Positions 7,483 to 16,483 of a stretch of 64,000 nucleotides of DNA are shown here, piece after piece. The notes below the pieces were generated by a model, which worked only from the letters and a program-made list of their open reading frames with translations, made no database searches and was not told where the DNA came from. Source of the DNA: JBHENC01 sp046262295. GTDB taxonomy: Bacteria > Acidobacteriota > Blastocatellia > Pyrinomonadales > Pyrinomonadaceae. The translations under genes were made by a program, and so were the position numbers. Within the stretch, counting starts at the first letter, position 1; each line of letters begins with the position of its first letter. The stretch is taken from NCBI GenBank assembly GCA_046262295.1, contig JBHENC010000009.1, positions 87,238 through 151,237 on the forward strand. The letters are read 5' to 3'.

Positions 7483-8001
7483 TTACTCGATGACAGCGAG
7501 CACGTCGCCCGCGTTGACGGTTGCGCCTGCGACGGCGCGAAGCGTCTTCACCACACCGGCGCGCGGCGCTTTCATTTCGTTCTGCATCTTCATCGCTTCA
7601 ACGATCACAAGTCCTTCGCCCGCTTCGACCGACGCGCCCTCTTCGATTAACACGCCAACGATTTTGCCCGGCATCGGCGCGACGATCTGCGCCGTCCCGT
7701 TCAATGCCTCAGCGCCGGAACCTTGTCCTGCGCGCATTCGCTTCGGATCAACGACAGTGACCGCATAAGCTTTGCCGTTGACGTAAACTTCCACCGTTCC
7801 ACTGTACTCCCCGCCTTTATCAACGCGGCATTGAAAGACGCGATTATCCGCCAGCAAAGAATAGTTGCCCGCAGCGATCTCGTGAGCCGTCAGTTCGTAG
7901 TTTCGCCCGTCAATCACAGCCGTCACGCGCGAAGGATCATGCGCGTCGCGTTGAAGCGTGAGTTCGTGCTTCTCCTTGGCGATTTCGACGATGAGTTTCA
8001 T
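7483..8001 (-). CDS. Biotin carboxyl carrier (biotinyl-domain) protein
   Basis: 172 residues. The C-terminal ~75 residues form a biotinyl/lipoyl domain with the biotinylation motif EAMKM (Lys about 137) between APMPGKIVGVLIEEG and DVLAVIE. The N-terminal ~90 residues resemble the linker domain found before the biotinyl domain in acyl-CoA carboxylase alpha chains. It carries CO2 from the biotin carboxylase encoded 62 bp upstream to a carboxyltransferase that is not in this window. The split carrier plus carboxylase arrangement could serve acetyl-, propionyl- or methylcrotonyl-CoA carboxylase; the sequence does not decide which. Confidence 0.9.
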   Translation of the reverse strand: MKLIVEIAKEKHELTLQRDAHDPSRVTAVIDGRNYELTAHEIAAGNYSLLADNRVFQCRVDKGGEYSGTVEVYVNGKAYAVTVVDPKRMRAGQGSGAEALNGTAQIVAPMPGKIVGVLIEEGASVEAGEGLVIVEAMKMQNEMKAPRAGVVKTLRAVAGATVNAGDVLAVIE

Positions 8002-8063
8002 ATGTTGGCGCGGCGTTTGATAAATAGAGATTGTTTGAAAAATTCAGATAGACGAACGGATAT

Positions 8064-9629
8064 TTAAGTTCTCGAATTATGAAGAACAGCGCGGCCAGCC
8101 ATGCGCCAGCGGCTCTGCTCAAATGATCCGCCACCGGAAACATCTTGCGTGACGGCCTCGCCTCTTTTTTGTCGTGAAAGAGAATAATCAAGTGCGGCGG
8201 CGATGATCGCCATATCGCGCTGCCGTGCTTCGTCAGCTTCATTTGCGGTGTTTTTAACTGCGGCGGCGGCGACCTGTGTTTCACGACGCGCGAAAAAGCG
8301 TTCGATGAAATTTGTGTCGAGCTTGCCTTCGATAAACTCCGCATCGCGCACGATTTCGCGGAAGAAGGGAAGCGTCGTCTTGATGCCGCCGACTGTGTAT
8401 TCGTCTAACGCGCGACGCAGGCGATCAATTGCTTCGCCGCGCGTGCGCCCCCATGCGGCGAGCTTGGAGATCATCGGGTCATAGTAGATGGAAACTTCCG
8501 CGCCCGCTTCAACGCCGCCGTCGTCGCGTATGCCCGTACCGGCGGGGACGCGCAGGAAATTTATTTTGCCGGGCGCGGGAAGAAAGTTGTTGGCGGGGTC
8601 TTCGGCATAAACGCGGCATTCGATGGCGTGGCCGCGCCACTCGACATCCCCTTGCGTGAAAGAGAGCGGCGCGCCATTGGCGACCATAATCTGCTCGCGC
8701 ACAAGGTCAATGCCGGTGACGAGTTCCGTGACCGGATGTTCGACTTGCAGGCGCGTGTTCATTTCCAGAAAGTAGAAATCGCGCGTCGCATCACTGACAA
8801 GAAACTCAATCGTGCCCGCGCCCGTGTAGTTCGCTGCACGCGCAATCCGCACCGCCGCTTCGCCCATCGCGGCGCGCAAGTCCGGGTCGTTAATCGGCGA
8901 AGGACATTCTTCTATCACCTTCTGATGGCGGCGTTGAATGGAACACTCGCGCTCGCCTAGATGCAGTGTGTTGCCATGCGTGTCCGCGAAGATTTGAATC
9001 TCTATGTGGCGTGGGCGCTCGATGGCTTTTTCGAGGTAGACCGCCGAATCGCCGAACGCGGCAGCGGCTTCGGATTGCGCCGCCTCGAAAGAAGATTGAA
9101 GTTCCGCTTCCGTTTTGACGAGCCGCATTCCTTTGCCGCCGCCGCCCGCCGAAGCCTTAATCATTACCGGATAACCGAAACGATCAGCCGTCTCGCGCGC
9201 TTCATCGTAAGACGAAAGCGGTTCGGTCGTGCCGGGCACGACGGGCGCGCCTGCTTTAATCGCAACGCGGCGTGCGCTCGTCTTCGATCCCATTAGTTCC
9301 ATCGCTTCGGCGGTCGGGCCGATGAACGTCAATCCGGCGTCGCGCACGGCACGCGCAAACTCTGCGTTCTCGGCGAGAAATCCGTAACCAGGATGAATCG
9401 CTTCCGCGCCGCTGCGTCGTGCCGCGTCAATGATGCGGTCAATGCGCAGATAGCTTTCGGAAGACGCAGCCGCGCCGATCTCATAAGCCTCATCGCACAC
9501 GCGCACGTGCAACGCCGTCGCATCCGCTGCGGAGAAAACGGCCACCGGCGAGATATACAGATCGCGGCACGCGCGCGCCACACGCACGGCTATCTCGCCA
9601 CGATTTGCGATAAGAATTTTGCGGAACAT
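8064..9629 (-). CDS. accC: Biotin carboxylase subunit of acyl-CoA carboxylase
   Basis: 521 residues. It has the classical order: Rossmann-like N domain (MFRKILIANRGEIAVRVARA), GYGFLAENAEFA, ATP-grasp glycine loop KASAGGGGKGMR, ECSIQRRHQKVIEE, the EMNTRLQVEHPVTE active-site stretch, and a C-terminal lobe. It carboxylates biotin with ATP and bicarbonate in the cytoplasm. The C-terminal ~65 residues (after about 455) go beyond bacterial AccC and look like the start of the extra domain seen in propionyl/methylcrotonyl-CoA carboxylase alpha chains, so the substrate may not be acetyl-CoA. It forms an operon with the carrier gene downstream. Confidence 0.92.
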   Translation of the reverse strand: MFRKILIANRGEIAVRVARACRDLYISPVAVFSAADATALHVRVCDEAYEIGAAASSESYLRIDRIIDAARRSGAEAIHPGYGFLAENAEFARAVRDAGLTFIGPTAEAMELMGSKTSARRVAIKAGAPVVPGTTEPLSSYDEARETADRFGYPVMIKASAGGGGKGMRLVKTEAELQSSFEAAQSEAAAAFGDSAVYLEKAIERPRHIEIQIFADTHGNTLHLGERECSIQRRHQKVIEECPSPINDPDLRAAMGEAAVRIARAANYTGAGTIEFLVSDATRDFYFLEMNTRLQVEHPVTELVTGIDLVREQIMVANGAPLSFTQGDVEWRGHAIECRVYAEDPANNFLPAPGKINFLRVPAGTGIRDDGGVEAGAEVSIYYDPMISKLAAWGRTRGEAIDRLRRALDEYTVGGIKTTLPFFREIVRDAEFIEGKLDTNFIERFFARRETQVAAAAVKNTANEADEARQRDMAIIAAALDYSLSRQKRGEAVTQDVSGGGSFEQSRWRMAGRAVLHNSRT

Positions 9630-9636
9630 AGTAAAG

Positions 9637-9711
9637 CAGATATTAGATGTCGGATGCCGGATGTCAGTGTTTGGCTCTTTCTAACATCCAGCATCTAACA
9701 TCCGGCATCTG
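9637..9711. repeat. Long imperfect inverted repeat built of GGATG-type units
   Basis: Arms 9637-9667 and 9681-9711 are imperfect complements (many G-T type differences) made of short units such as ggatgccggatgtcag and ctaacatccagcatc. The element sits in the 85-bp gap between two convergently read minus-strand transcription units and could act as terminator or be a small interspersed palindromic repeat. Confidence 0.5.
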
Positions 9712-9714
9712 TCC

Positions 9715-10005
9715 TTAAACCACTACGGAATTGCCCGGCTGGTGCGGGTCGTAGCGAATGACGACGCGCGTGCCGGGCGCATAGTTAGCAGGTTGGCTGC
9801 GTTGTTCTTCGTCGAGCGGTTGCGATGATTCGTAATCAATACCGCCGATGCTGTAAGAGTAAAAAATGTGCGCGGGGTTGCCCGATTCATCGTCGCTGAT
9901 GTCAATGATTATGCCTTCCGCGATGCGTCCCGTGCGCCTCAGGCGAGCCGTTCGCGCCGCTTCGTCTTCAGTTTTCTTGCGCCGAAAACGGCTCAGGATT
10001 GACAT
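9715..10005 (-). CDS. DUF3592-like small protein
   Basis: I start at MSILSRFRRKK (10005), 16 bp after the stop of the upstream gene; the longer frame would overlap that gene. 96 residues, basic N terminus, then a compact beta-rich part with GRIAEGIIIDI, HIFYSYSIGGIDYESSQ and APGTRVVIRYDPHQPGNSVV. The V-x-Y-x-P-x-x-P ending is typical of DUF3592-like domains of bacterial membrane proteins, though no transmembrane segment is present here. Function unknown. It is the last gene of a minus-strand run starting at 11796. Confidence 0.6.
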   Translation of the reverse strand: MSILSRFRRKKTEDEAARTARLRRTGRIAEGIIIDISDDESGNPAHIFYSYSIGGIDYESSQPLDEEQRSQPANYAPGTRVVIRYDPHQPGNSVVV

Positions 10006-10021
10006 ACTGCGATACTTTAAT

Positions 10022-10936
10022 TCAGGGCGCGCGCGCGTCTCTTGAAGAGATCGGCGAAGAAATTTGCTGGAAGGGCGGAGGCGTTTCAATAAGTATGCCG
10101 TCGCGCATCGTTACGTCGTCGGGCGTGCCGATAACCTTGTCTGCTCCGGGCAGCGTTAATTCATAGTTGGTGAAAGACAAGCCCTCATCTGGCAGATCGC
10201 TTGTGCCGGAGACGGACGCATTACGCAACATCGTGCCGCGCAACGAATTTCGTTTCTTCGGCAAGCTGGCCTGTAAAGATGTCGGCTTATAGCCGCCCGT
10301 GTCCACAACGTCGAGCGCGGCGGCGATTGATCCGTCCATATCCGGCAAACTATGCAGTGCGTAGATGTCTCTGGTCGGAAACGTGCCGTGAAGCCTGCGG
10401 TATTCAAGCAGCGCGCGATTAAGCGTCCAGAGCGGCACGCGGGCGGCGGCGGCAGTTCCCAACTCGCGTTGACGCAATCGCTCCGGCACGGTGACGCCGA
10501 TCAGCACGGCAGTCATCAACACCAACACCAGCGAGGACGCAAGCCCCGCATAAGCGATGCGTTTGCCGCCGAAGCGCAGCGGAGACGTGCGCACGAGCGC
10601 GCAGATGCTTGCTCCAGCCCACATAGAAACGAGGGCGGCGGGCAGCGCATACCACTTCAAACGCCACGCGGCGGTTTCGGCGGCGGAAATGATTGACCAG
10701 AAATTCAAAGTCGAGCGCGTGCCGGATTCAAACAGCGCGGCAGCGGTGCTGACGGTGAAGGCAAAGAGCATCACAGCGCCCGTTGCGCCGACAAAGAGCG
10801 CAGGGATATATGAGGGCAGTTCGACGGCAGGACGGGCGAGCGGTTCGCCGACGGCGCGTGCGCCACACGCGGCGCAACCCGTGTATAAATCGCCTTCAAA
10901 CTTGAAGCCGCAGCAAGGACAAACCACTGTTCTCAA
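10022..10936 (-). CDS. Zinc-ribbon membrane protein of unknown function
   Basis: 304 residues. A four-cysteine zinc ribbon at the N terminus (CPCCGFKFEGDLYTGCAACG) precedes three hydrophobic segments (about 45-68, 92-115 and 128-150). The C-terminal soluble part contains LLEYRRLHGTFPTRDIYALHSLPD and GADKVIGTPDDV, which recall the C-terminal region of GspG-type pseudopilins, although the pilin N-terminal signal is absent. It may be an inner-membrane protein with an extracytoplasmic domain. Its neighbours are a phosphatidyltransferase gene (65 bp upstream) and the DUF3592-like gene. Confidence 0.65.
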   Translation of the reverse strand: MRTVVCPCCGFKFEGDLYTGCAACGARAVGEPLARPAVELPSYIPALFVGATGAVMLFAFTVSTAAALFESGTRSTLNFWSIISAAETAAWRLKWYALPAALVSMWAGASICALVRTSPLRFGGKRIAYAGLASSLVLVLMTAVLIGVTVPERLRQRELGTAAAARVPLWTLNRALLEYRRLHGTFPTRDIYALHSLPDMDGSIAAALDVVDTGGYKPTSLQASLPKKRNSLRGTMLRNASVSGTSDLPDEGLSFTNYELTLPGADKVIGTPDDVTMRDGILIETPPPFQQISSPISSRDARAP

Positions 10937-11001
10937 TTTCCGATTACCTCACGACGAAATGAATAAAACTTTGACTCTGCTTAATCGGTGCGGGCGGCCT
11001 T

Positions 11002-11796
11002 TCAGCGCGCAAAATCCGGCTTGCCGCTTGTCTCCGTGCCGCCGACTTTAGATGCCGGAATGTTCGTTTCGGCTGCTATTGTTTTCTGCATTTGTGCGTC
11101 AACCAACGCCGCATCCGTTCGGTTGACTTCGCGCCATGTGTGGTACATACGATGCGTGAACGTCCAGAGCGAGCCGACGGCGAGAATCCAGAGCACGGCG
11201 GGCATACGGTTAGCGAACATATTAGTCGAACCGGGATGCGTCGAGAGAGCGCCGATAATCAATAGCACGACTCTTTCGGGGCGGCGCAAAAAACCGACAT
11301 CGCATTTCAGAATCAAACTCTCGGCGCGTGCGCTCGTATAACTGACCATCACCGAACCCGCCAGCCCCGCGCCCGTCAAAAAAACATTGAGCGTTGAATG
11401 AAATGCGGTGTCGCGCGCGTAAAAAACCATCACGCCGATAAAGACGACCATATCGGAGAGACGATCAAGCGATGAATCCAGAAAGCCGCCGAAGCGTGTG
11501 ACGCGCCCCGAAAGCCGCGCGACGTTGCCATCGAGCATATCGAAAAGATTGGCGACGATCAGAATAATGCCCGCCCAGAAGAAATAACCGAAGCCGAACA
11601 GCAGGCCGCACAGCACGTTGATGCCGACGCCCGTGACCGTGAGCAGATTCGGATTAATGCCGCCGTAGGCGAGCCATCGCACCATCCAATCAATGATACG
11701 TTTCGCCCCGCGCCCGATACTCGCCCCGAACACTGTGTAGTTTTTCTCCCGGTGGTTTGCTGGAAACAGATACTGCCCGCGCTTTTGCGTTCGCAA
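11002..11796 (-). CDS. CDP-alcohol phosphatidyltransferase family protein
   Basis: 264 residues with the family signature DMLDGNVARLSG followed by GGFLDSSLDRLSD (the D-x2-D-G-x2-A-R-x8-G-x3-D-x3-D pattern), which binds the metal and CDP-lipid. About six membrane segments are visible. It transfers a phosphatidyl group from a CDP-lipid to an alcohol, making a phospholipid head group at the inner membrane; the acceptor (glycerol phosphate, inositol phosphate or other) cannot be told from the sequence. The C-terminal 30 residues are hydrophilic. It appears to be the first gene of the run 11796-9715. Confidence 0.88.
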   Translation of the reverse strand: MRTQKRGQYLFPANHREKNYTVFGASIGRGAKRIIDWMVRWLAYGGINPNLLTVTGVGINVLCGLLFGFGYFFWAGIILIVANLFDMLDGNVARLSGRVTRFGGFLDSSLDRLSDMVVFIGVMVFYARDTAFHSTLNVFLTGAGLAGSVMVSYTSARAESLILKCDVGFLRRPERVVLLIIGALSTHPGSTNMFANRMPAVLWILAVGSLWTFTHRMYHTWREVNRTDAALVDAQMQKTIAAETNIPASKVGGTETSGKPDFAR

Positions 11797-11999
11797 GCAT
11801 TCAAACTAAACATCATAGAAATGCGTTGAATCGCTGTCAAGGATTAGCCGTCACCGGCAAAGGTCATCTTGCCACGTTACAGAAAACTTTCCATTCATTA
11901 CAACAAAACAGCAGGTTGGCATTCTATTTGATTGGTATGCCGGTAACACCGCTGTAATCGTACGTTTATCAGTCAGACACGTTAGAAGGAGAGGGAAAC

Positions 12000-12461
12000 A
12001 TGAATGCTTTTGAATTGCTGAAAGAAGACCATAAAAAAGTGACGGCGATTTTCGAGAAGCTGGAGCCGACGACCGAACGTGCGCTCAAGACGCGCCATGA
12101 ACTGTTTGCGCAGCTCAAGGAAGAACTCGAAATTCATGCTCACATCGAAGAAACGATCTTTTATCCGGTGCTCAAAAGGGAAGCGGAAACACGCGCCATC
12201 ACGCTCGAAGGTGTTGAAGAGCACCACGTCGTCAAAATCCTGCTGAAAGAATTAAGCGAGCTGTCCGTCGAGACAGAGCAGTGGACGGCGAAACTGAAAG
12301 TACTTCAGGAAAACGTAGAGCATCACGTGGAGGAAGAAGAAGAGGAGATGTTCAAGAGCGCGCGTGAGGTGTTGAGCAAAGAACAGGCTAACGAACTAGG
12401 CGCGCAGATGGAAGCGGAAAAGAAACGGCAACAGCAGAAAATGGCGGCGGCACGCGCCTGA
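12000..12461 (+). CDS. Hemerythrin HHE-domain protein
   Basis: 153 residues, with a good ribosome site (aaggagagg before ATG 12000). It is all-helical with the histidine/glutamate pattern of HHE hemerythrin-like domains: HKKVTAIFEKLE, HAHIEETIFYPVL, EEHHVVKILLKEL and EHHVEEEEEEMF. It is expected to bind a di-iron centre and sense or store O2 or NO, or protect iron-sulfur centres. The C terminus is a charged Lys/Gln tail. It appears monocistronic, followed by a hairpin. Confidence 0.88.
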   Translation: MNAFELLKEDHKKVTAIFEKLEPTTERALKTRHELFAQLKEELEIHAHIEETIFYPVLKREAETRAITLEGVEEHHVVKILLKELSELSVETEQWTAKLKVLQENVEHHVEEEEEEMFKSAREVLSKEQANELGAQMEAEKKRQQQKMAAARA

Positions 12462-12483
12462 ATAATTGAAACGGCAAAGGCGA

Positions 12484-12524
12484 ACCGGCAAGCCCGAAGA
12501 TGTTCTCGCCGAAGCCTTGCCGGT
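12484..12524 (+). terminator. Hairpin after hemerythrin gene
   Basis: accggcaag (12484-12492) pairs with cttgccggt (12516-12524). It lies between convergent genes. No T tract follows, so termination is only likely. Confidence 0.4.
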
Positions 12525-12585
12525 CGCGCTCCATATCCAACTATGAAAGCCCGGCGATGAAGCCTTGCCTGTAAATATAAAGCGT

Positions 12586-13065
12586 CTAAGCTTCAGTCGC
12601 GTTGTCGTGGATGGTTCTGAGGCGGCGAATCTCAAAGCGGCGCGCCCCGGCGGGTGTGCGCACGATGGCTTCGTCGCCTTCTTCTTTGCCCATCAAGCTT
12701 TTGCCGACTGGCGATGTCGTTGAAATCAGACCGGCCTGCGGGTCGCTCTCTTCGGGCGTCACCAGCCGGTAGGTCACTTCTTCCTCGCGCTCCGCATCGT
12801 AAAGCACCAGCGTCGAGCCGTAGGCGGCGCGGTCGTGCGGCACTTTCGAGAGGTCTATGGCTGAGACTTCGCTTAAACGCTGGCGAAGCTGCCCGATACG
12901 CGCGCGCACAATTTCTTGACGATCAAGCGCGGCGCGATATTCGGCGTTCTCCCGCAAGTCGCCGAATTCCAGCGCGAGTTTAATCTGCTTCGGCAGATGT
13001 ATGCGCAACTCCGTCTCCAATTCTGCCAGCTCATCCTGAAGGCGCTGCTTGATTTCTTGTGTCAA
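12586..13065 (-). CDS. greA: Transcription elongation factor GreA/GreB family
   Basis: 159 residues, the normal GreA length. The N-terminal coiled coil carries the acidic tip (EFGDLRENAEYRAALDRQE), which enters the RNA polymerase secondary channel and stimulates cleavage of backtracked RNA. The C-terminal FKBP-like domain (YGSTLVLYDAEREEEVTYRLV, SPVGKSLMGKEEGDEAIVRTPAG) docks to the polymerase. The C-terminal end (ARRFEIRRLRTIHD) is slightly extended. Transcribed alone, divergent from the HD-GYP gene. Confidence 0.92.
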   Translation of the reverse strand: MTQEIKQRLQDELAELETELRIHLPKQIKLALEFGDLRENAEYRAALDRQEIVRARIGQLRQRLSEVSAIDLSKVPHDRAAYGSTLVLYDAEREEEVTYRLVTPEESDPQAGLISTTSPVGKSLMGKEEGDEAIVRTPAGARRFEIRRLRTIHDNATEA

Positions 13066-13132
13066 AATTTTTACTCCGCTGCTTCGATGGCAAACCCGTT
13101 TCGCGGCCTGTGCCGATTAAATAAAATAGCCG

Positions 13133-13162
13133 TTGAAGGGTTGTGACATTTTAAGATATACT
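13133..13162 (+). promoter_or_regulatory. Possible sigma-70-type promoter
   Basis: TTGAAG (13133-13138) and TATACT (13157-13162) are 18 bp apart in the 334-bp divergent gap between greA and the HD-GYP gene. This would leave a 5' leader of about 230 nt. The rest of the gap shows nothing else I can name. Confidence 0.3.
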
Positions 13163-13399
13163 TTCGTCCGGCGTTTCTGCGCAATTATAAAACAGTCGCT
13201 CTTGAAACTCGCAGGCTTCTCTCCCAAGTATAGCTTGAACCGGAGAACGCACGTGCTCACGTTATTATTCGCTGCCCCGCGAAAGTGAGTGCGCGTTCAG
13301 GCTAACATAACCTCATCGCACTTAACCATCTTGCGGAAACCGCGCGCACGTCGCGCTCGGTTTGTGCAAACTTTACGGCGCAACAAGGGATTAAACGCG

Positions 13400-14452
13400 A
13401 TGTCCTGTTCAACTCATTCTACCGGCAAATTAGTGCTCTTCGTTGACGACGATCCTTCTTTGCTGAAGTTGGGACACATCAGTCTCGAGCGCGCCGGATA
13501 CCGTTTTGCAGGTGCAGCAAGCGGGCGCGAAGGCTTGCGTCTCGCCTGCGAGTTGAGTCCCGATCTAATTCTGCTGGATTATATGATGCCCGGCATGAGC
13601 GGCAAAGAGGTGTTCGCGGAAATCAACGCCGACCCGCGACTGCACCGCACGCCCGTCATTATGCTGACGGCGCGCACCGGCAATCAAGCCGAGCAGCGCG
13701 AACTGCTCGAAGCCGGACTCGCCGCCTATCTCTGCAAACCCTTCGGCCATTCCGAACTGCTCAACGTAATTGACAACGCGCTCATCATGAGCCAGATCAA
13801 AGAGCGCAACCGCGAGCTGGAAACGCAGGCGCGGCAATCGCTGGTTTCAACCGTGCGCGCGCTTATCTCGCTGCTCGCCGTCAAGGACAACTACACGGGC
13901 GAGCATTCCAACATGATGGTTGATCTGACGGAATCAATCGCACAACGCTTCCAGCTTTCGGATTCCGAAGTGATGAACTTTAAACTCGGGGCGCTGTTGC
14001 ACGACATCGGCAAGATCGGCGTTCCCGAAAGCATACTACGGAAGCCCGGACGCCTGACGCCGGAAGAGACCGCCATGATGCGTCTGCACGTTGATTACGG
14101 CGAGCAGGCGATTCGCGGCGTGCCGCATCTGGATATCGTTCACGGCATCGTCAAACATCACCATGAATGGTGGAACGGCAGCGGCTATCCGACCGGCTTG
14201 AAAGGCGAAACGATTCCGCTCGGGGCGCGCATCGTCGCCGTCGTTGACGCCTTCGATGCGATGATGAGCGACCGTCCCTACCGGCAACGCTTGCCACAGG
14301 AAACGGCCATCGCACGCCTGCGCGAAGGAGCCGGCACACAGTTCGATGCGGAGGCCGTCGAAAAGTTAATCCAGTGCCTCGCCACCTACGACTCACGCCG
14401 CGCACGCACCATGAATTTGCAATTCCTTGAAGAGCTTTACACCGTCGCATAA
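13400..14452 (+). CDS. Response regulator with HD-GYP output domain
   Basis: I start at ATG 13400 (AAGGGA upstream); the upstream in-frame extension is not conserved-looking. 350 residues: a receiver domain (residues 10-125; LVLFVDDDPS, phospho-acceptor Asp in LILLDYMMPG, Lys in YLCKPFG) and an HD-GYP domain (about 155-335; GALLHDIGKIGVPE, HHEWWNGSGYPTGL). HD-GYP domains hydrolyse cyclic di-GMP, and the HD and GYP motifs are intact. It should couple a phosphorelay to c-di-GMP turnover, for example motility or biofilm. No kinase is adjacent. Confidence 0.92.
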   Translation: MSCSTHSTGKLVLFVDDDPSLLKLGHISLERAGYRFAGAASGREGLRLACELSPDLILLDYMMPGMSGKEVFAEINADPRLHRTPVIMLTARTGNQAEQRELLEAGLAAYLCKPFGHSELLNVIDNALIMSQIKERNRELETQARQSLVSTVRALISLLAVKDNYTGEHSNMMVDLTESIAQRFQLSDSEVMNFKLGALLHDIGKIGVPESILRKPGRLTPEETAMMRLHVDYGEQAIRGVPHLDIVHGIVKHHHEWWNGSGYPTGLKGETIPLGARIVAVVDAFDAMMSDRPYRQRLPQETAIARLREGAGTQFDAEAVEKLIQCLATYDSRRARTMNLQFLEELYTVA

Positions 14453-14773
14453 CACTTACCGGGCAGGAATCGCAAACGATCAGGGCGGGACTCTCACTAT
14501 CGCTTTGCCTCACTTACGCCCTGCGCCGATGCCGTCTTGAATCGACCTGTGTAAATTAGCTGGAATCGCTTCAGAATGAATTATTTGAAGCGAACGGGTT
14601 TTTGTGTACGTTAAGGCACTCTTCTGTTATACTCCGCTCGAATAACTCATCTTTCGACATTCGGACGAGTTCCCCCGACTCTTTCCTTTTGCCGCTAGCT
14701 GTTGGTTTGTATCACGGCGATAAGTACACAGAGTCATCTGAATTTCCCGATTTTCAGACACGTATAAGAACTT
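14453..14773. other. Intergenic region without a recognised gene
   Basis: 321 bp between two plus-strand genes. A TATACT box at about 14636 could belong to a promoter for the radical SAM gene, but no convincing -35 is properly spaced. A 63-residue frame here has no ribosome site or coding character. Confidence 0.4.
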
Positions 14774-16324
14774 ATGAAAATTCTACTATATAACCCCGAT
14801 AACGGGGTGACGCGCAATTTTATGCCGCATCTCTGGATGTTTCTGCTGCAAGCGATCACGCCGCCCGGCCATGAAGTCGTGCTCGTTGACGGCAACGCGC
14901 GCGCGATGAGTGATGACGAGATTGTGGAGTTTGTGCGCGAGAATAATATCGAACTCGTCGGCATCGGCGCGATGACCCGCATGATCGCCAAAGCATATCG
15001 CGTCGCCGATGCGATTCGTGCGGCCGGTGTGCCGGTTGTGATGGGCGGGCCGCACGTCACCGAATGCCCGGACGAGGCTCTTGGCAAAGACGGCGGGCTG
15101 CGCCATGCCGATGCCATCGCGCTCGGTGAAGCGGACGACACTTGGCCGCTGATTGTTGAAGACGCCGCGCGCGGACAGCTCAAAGAAGTTTACAAGCCAA
15201 TTGATAATAAGGGCGTAGAGGTCAAGCCGACTCTGCAACCTTACCCGATCATTCCCTGGGAGACGCTCGACATAGACCAGTTCAATCTCGTCCCCAAATT
15301 TATTCGCCCTCTTTTAGAGCGGCACGGCGCGGGTTGGGGCACCTTTCACGTCATTCCAATCGAATCGGGACGCGGCTGCCCTTACGGATGCGAGTTCTGC
15401 ACCGTCACGGGATTCTTCGGCGACTCAATACGCTTTCGCACGAACGAGAGTGTGGTTGAAGAGTTGTTAAGCTTGAAGCGGCGGGCGCGTCGTGATGGCG
15501 GTCAGGCCGCCGTCTTTTTCATTGACGACAACTTTGCGATTAACAAGAAACGCACCAAGTCTTTGCTGCGCGATATCATTGACGCGGGCGCGCAACTGCC
15601 TTGGGTCGCGCAAATCAGCGCTAACCTTTTGCGCGATGAAGAACTCGTTGACTTGATTGCGGAATCCGGCGGTAAGTGGATTTTCATCGGCATGGAGTCG
15701 GTTGACCCGGCGAATCTGGCCGACGTGAACAAAAATTTCAACAAGCCGGGCGAGTACGCGGAAGTGCTCAATCGTCTTGCATCACGCAACGTCTATGCGA
15801 TTACTTCGTTTATCTTCGGCATGGACAACGACACGAAGGGAGTCGCCGACCGCACGTTAAGCGAGATTCATTCATGGCCGCCGGGACTTCCCATCTTCGG
15901 CCAACTCACGCCGTTTCCCGCGACGCCGCTGTATGACCGTCTGGCGGCCGCCGGAAGGCTCGCGCGTCCCAAACACTGGATGGACTTTGCGCCGTTCGAG
16001 ATGGCGCACCATCCTTTGAAAATGACGATACGCGAAGCCCGCGCCGAAGTGGATCATGCATGGCGCACGTCGTACAGCCCGGAGAGAAACTTGGCCGCGC
16101 TCGATTTAATCAAAGATAAGCCGGTTGAGTATCGCGTTAGCCATTTGGTCGCGCGCCTCTTCTTTCGCGGCATCTACTTTCCGCAGATGACGAAGCGCGC
16201 ATGGGGCAAACTCGTCTTTGACAACCGGCGCGTAATCTACCCGCTCGTGAAGGAAGCCGTCTCCAAATGGCGCACCGCGCGGCGCAACAAGTCAACCGTG
16301 ACGGCTCCAGCTCGCCTTTCGTAG
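14774..16324 (+). CDS. B12-binding-domain radical SAM protein
   Basis: 516 residues. The N-terminal ~140 residues form a cobalamin-binding-like Rossmann domain (MKILLYNPDNGVTRNF, VGIGAMTRM, VPVVMGGPHVTECPDEAL, ALGEADDTW) without the classical DxHxxG. The radical SAM core follows, with its cluster motif in GRGCPYGCEFCTVTGFFG (CxxxCxxC) and FFIDDNFAINKKR. The C-terminal ~130 residues match the extra domain typical of B12-type family members (PLYDRLAAAGRL, MDFAPFEMAHHPLKM). Such enzymes often methylate or rearrange lipids or cofactors; the substrate is unknown here. It is monocistronic and ends at a strong terminator. Confidence 0.88.
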   Translation: MKILLYNPDNGVTRNFMPHLWMFLLQAITPPGHEVVLVDGNARAMSDDEIVEFVRENNIELVGIGAMTRMIAKAYRVADAIRAAGVPVVMGGPHVTECPDEALGKDGGLRHADAIALGEADDTWPLIVEDAARGQLKEVYKPIDNKGVEVKPTLQPYPIIPWETLDIDQFNLVPKFIRPLLERHGAGWGTFHVIPIESGRGCPYGCEFCTVTGFFGDSIRFRTNESVVEELLSLKRRARRDGGQAAVFFIDDNFAINKKRTKSLLRDIIDAGAQLPWVAQISANLLRDEELVDLIAESGGKWIFIGMESVDPANLADVNKNFNKPGEYAEVLNRLASRNVYAITSFIFGMDNDTKGVADRTLSEIHSWPPGLPIFGQLTPFPATPLYDRLAAAGRLARPKHWMDFAPFEMAHHPLKMTIREARAEVDHAWRTSYSPERNLAALDLIKDKPVEYRVSHLVARLFFRGIYFPQMTKRAWGKLVFDNRRVIYPLVKEAVSKWRTARRNKSTVTAPARLS

Positions 16325-16370
16325 CGCCGTACATTCAGCGTGCGCTCTGCAAAGTTAGCGCACTAACCTG

Positions 16371-16410
16371 ACAAAGCCGCTTGCATGTGCTATCACGCAA
16401 GCGGCTTTGT
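16371..16410. terminator. Bidirectional terminator
   Basis: acaaagccgcttgc (16371-16384) and gcaagcggctttgt (16397-16410) form a 14-bp perfect stem with a 12-nt loop, followed by tct. It sits between the convergent radical SAM and NtrC-type genes and can serve both. Confidence 0.8.
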
Positions 16411-16483
16411 TCTATTACCCTTCGTAAGCTCACAGAAAATCGCCTGCCGATATTCGGCGGCGTGCGATGCTCGTCGCTTTTGT

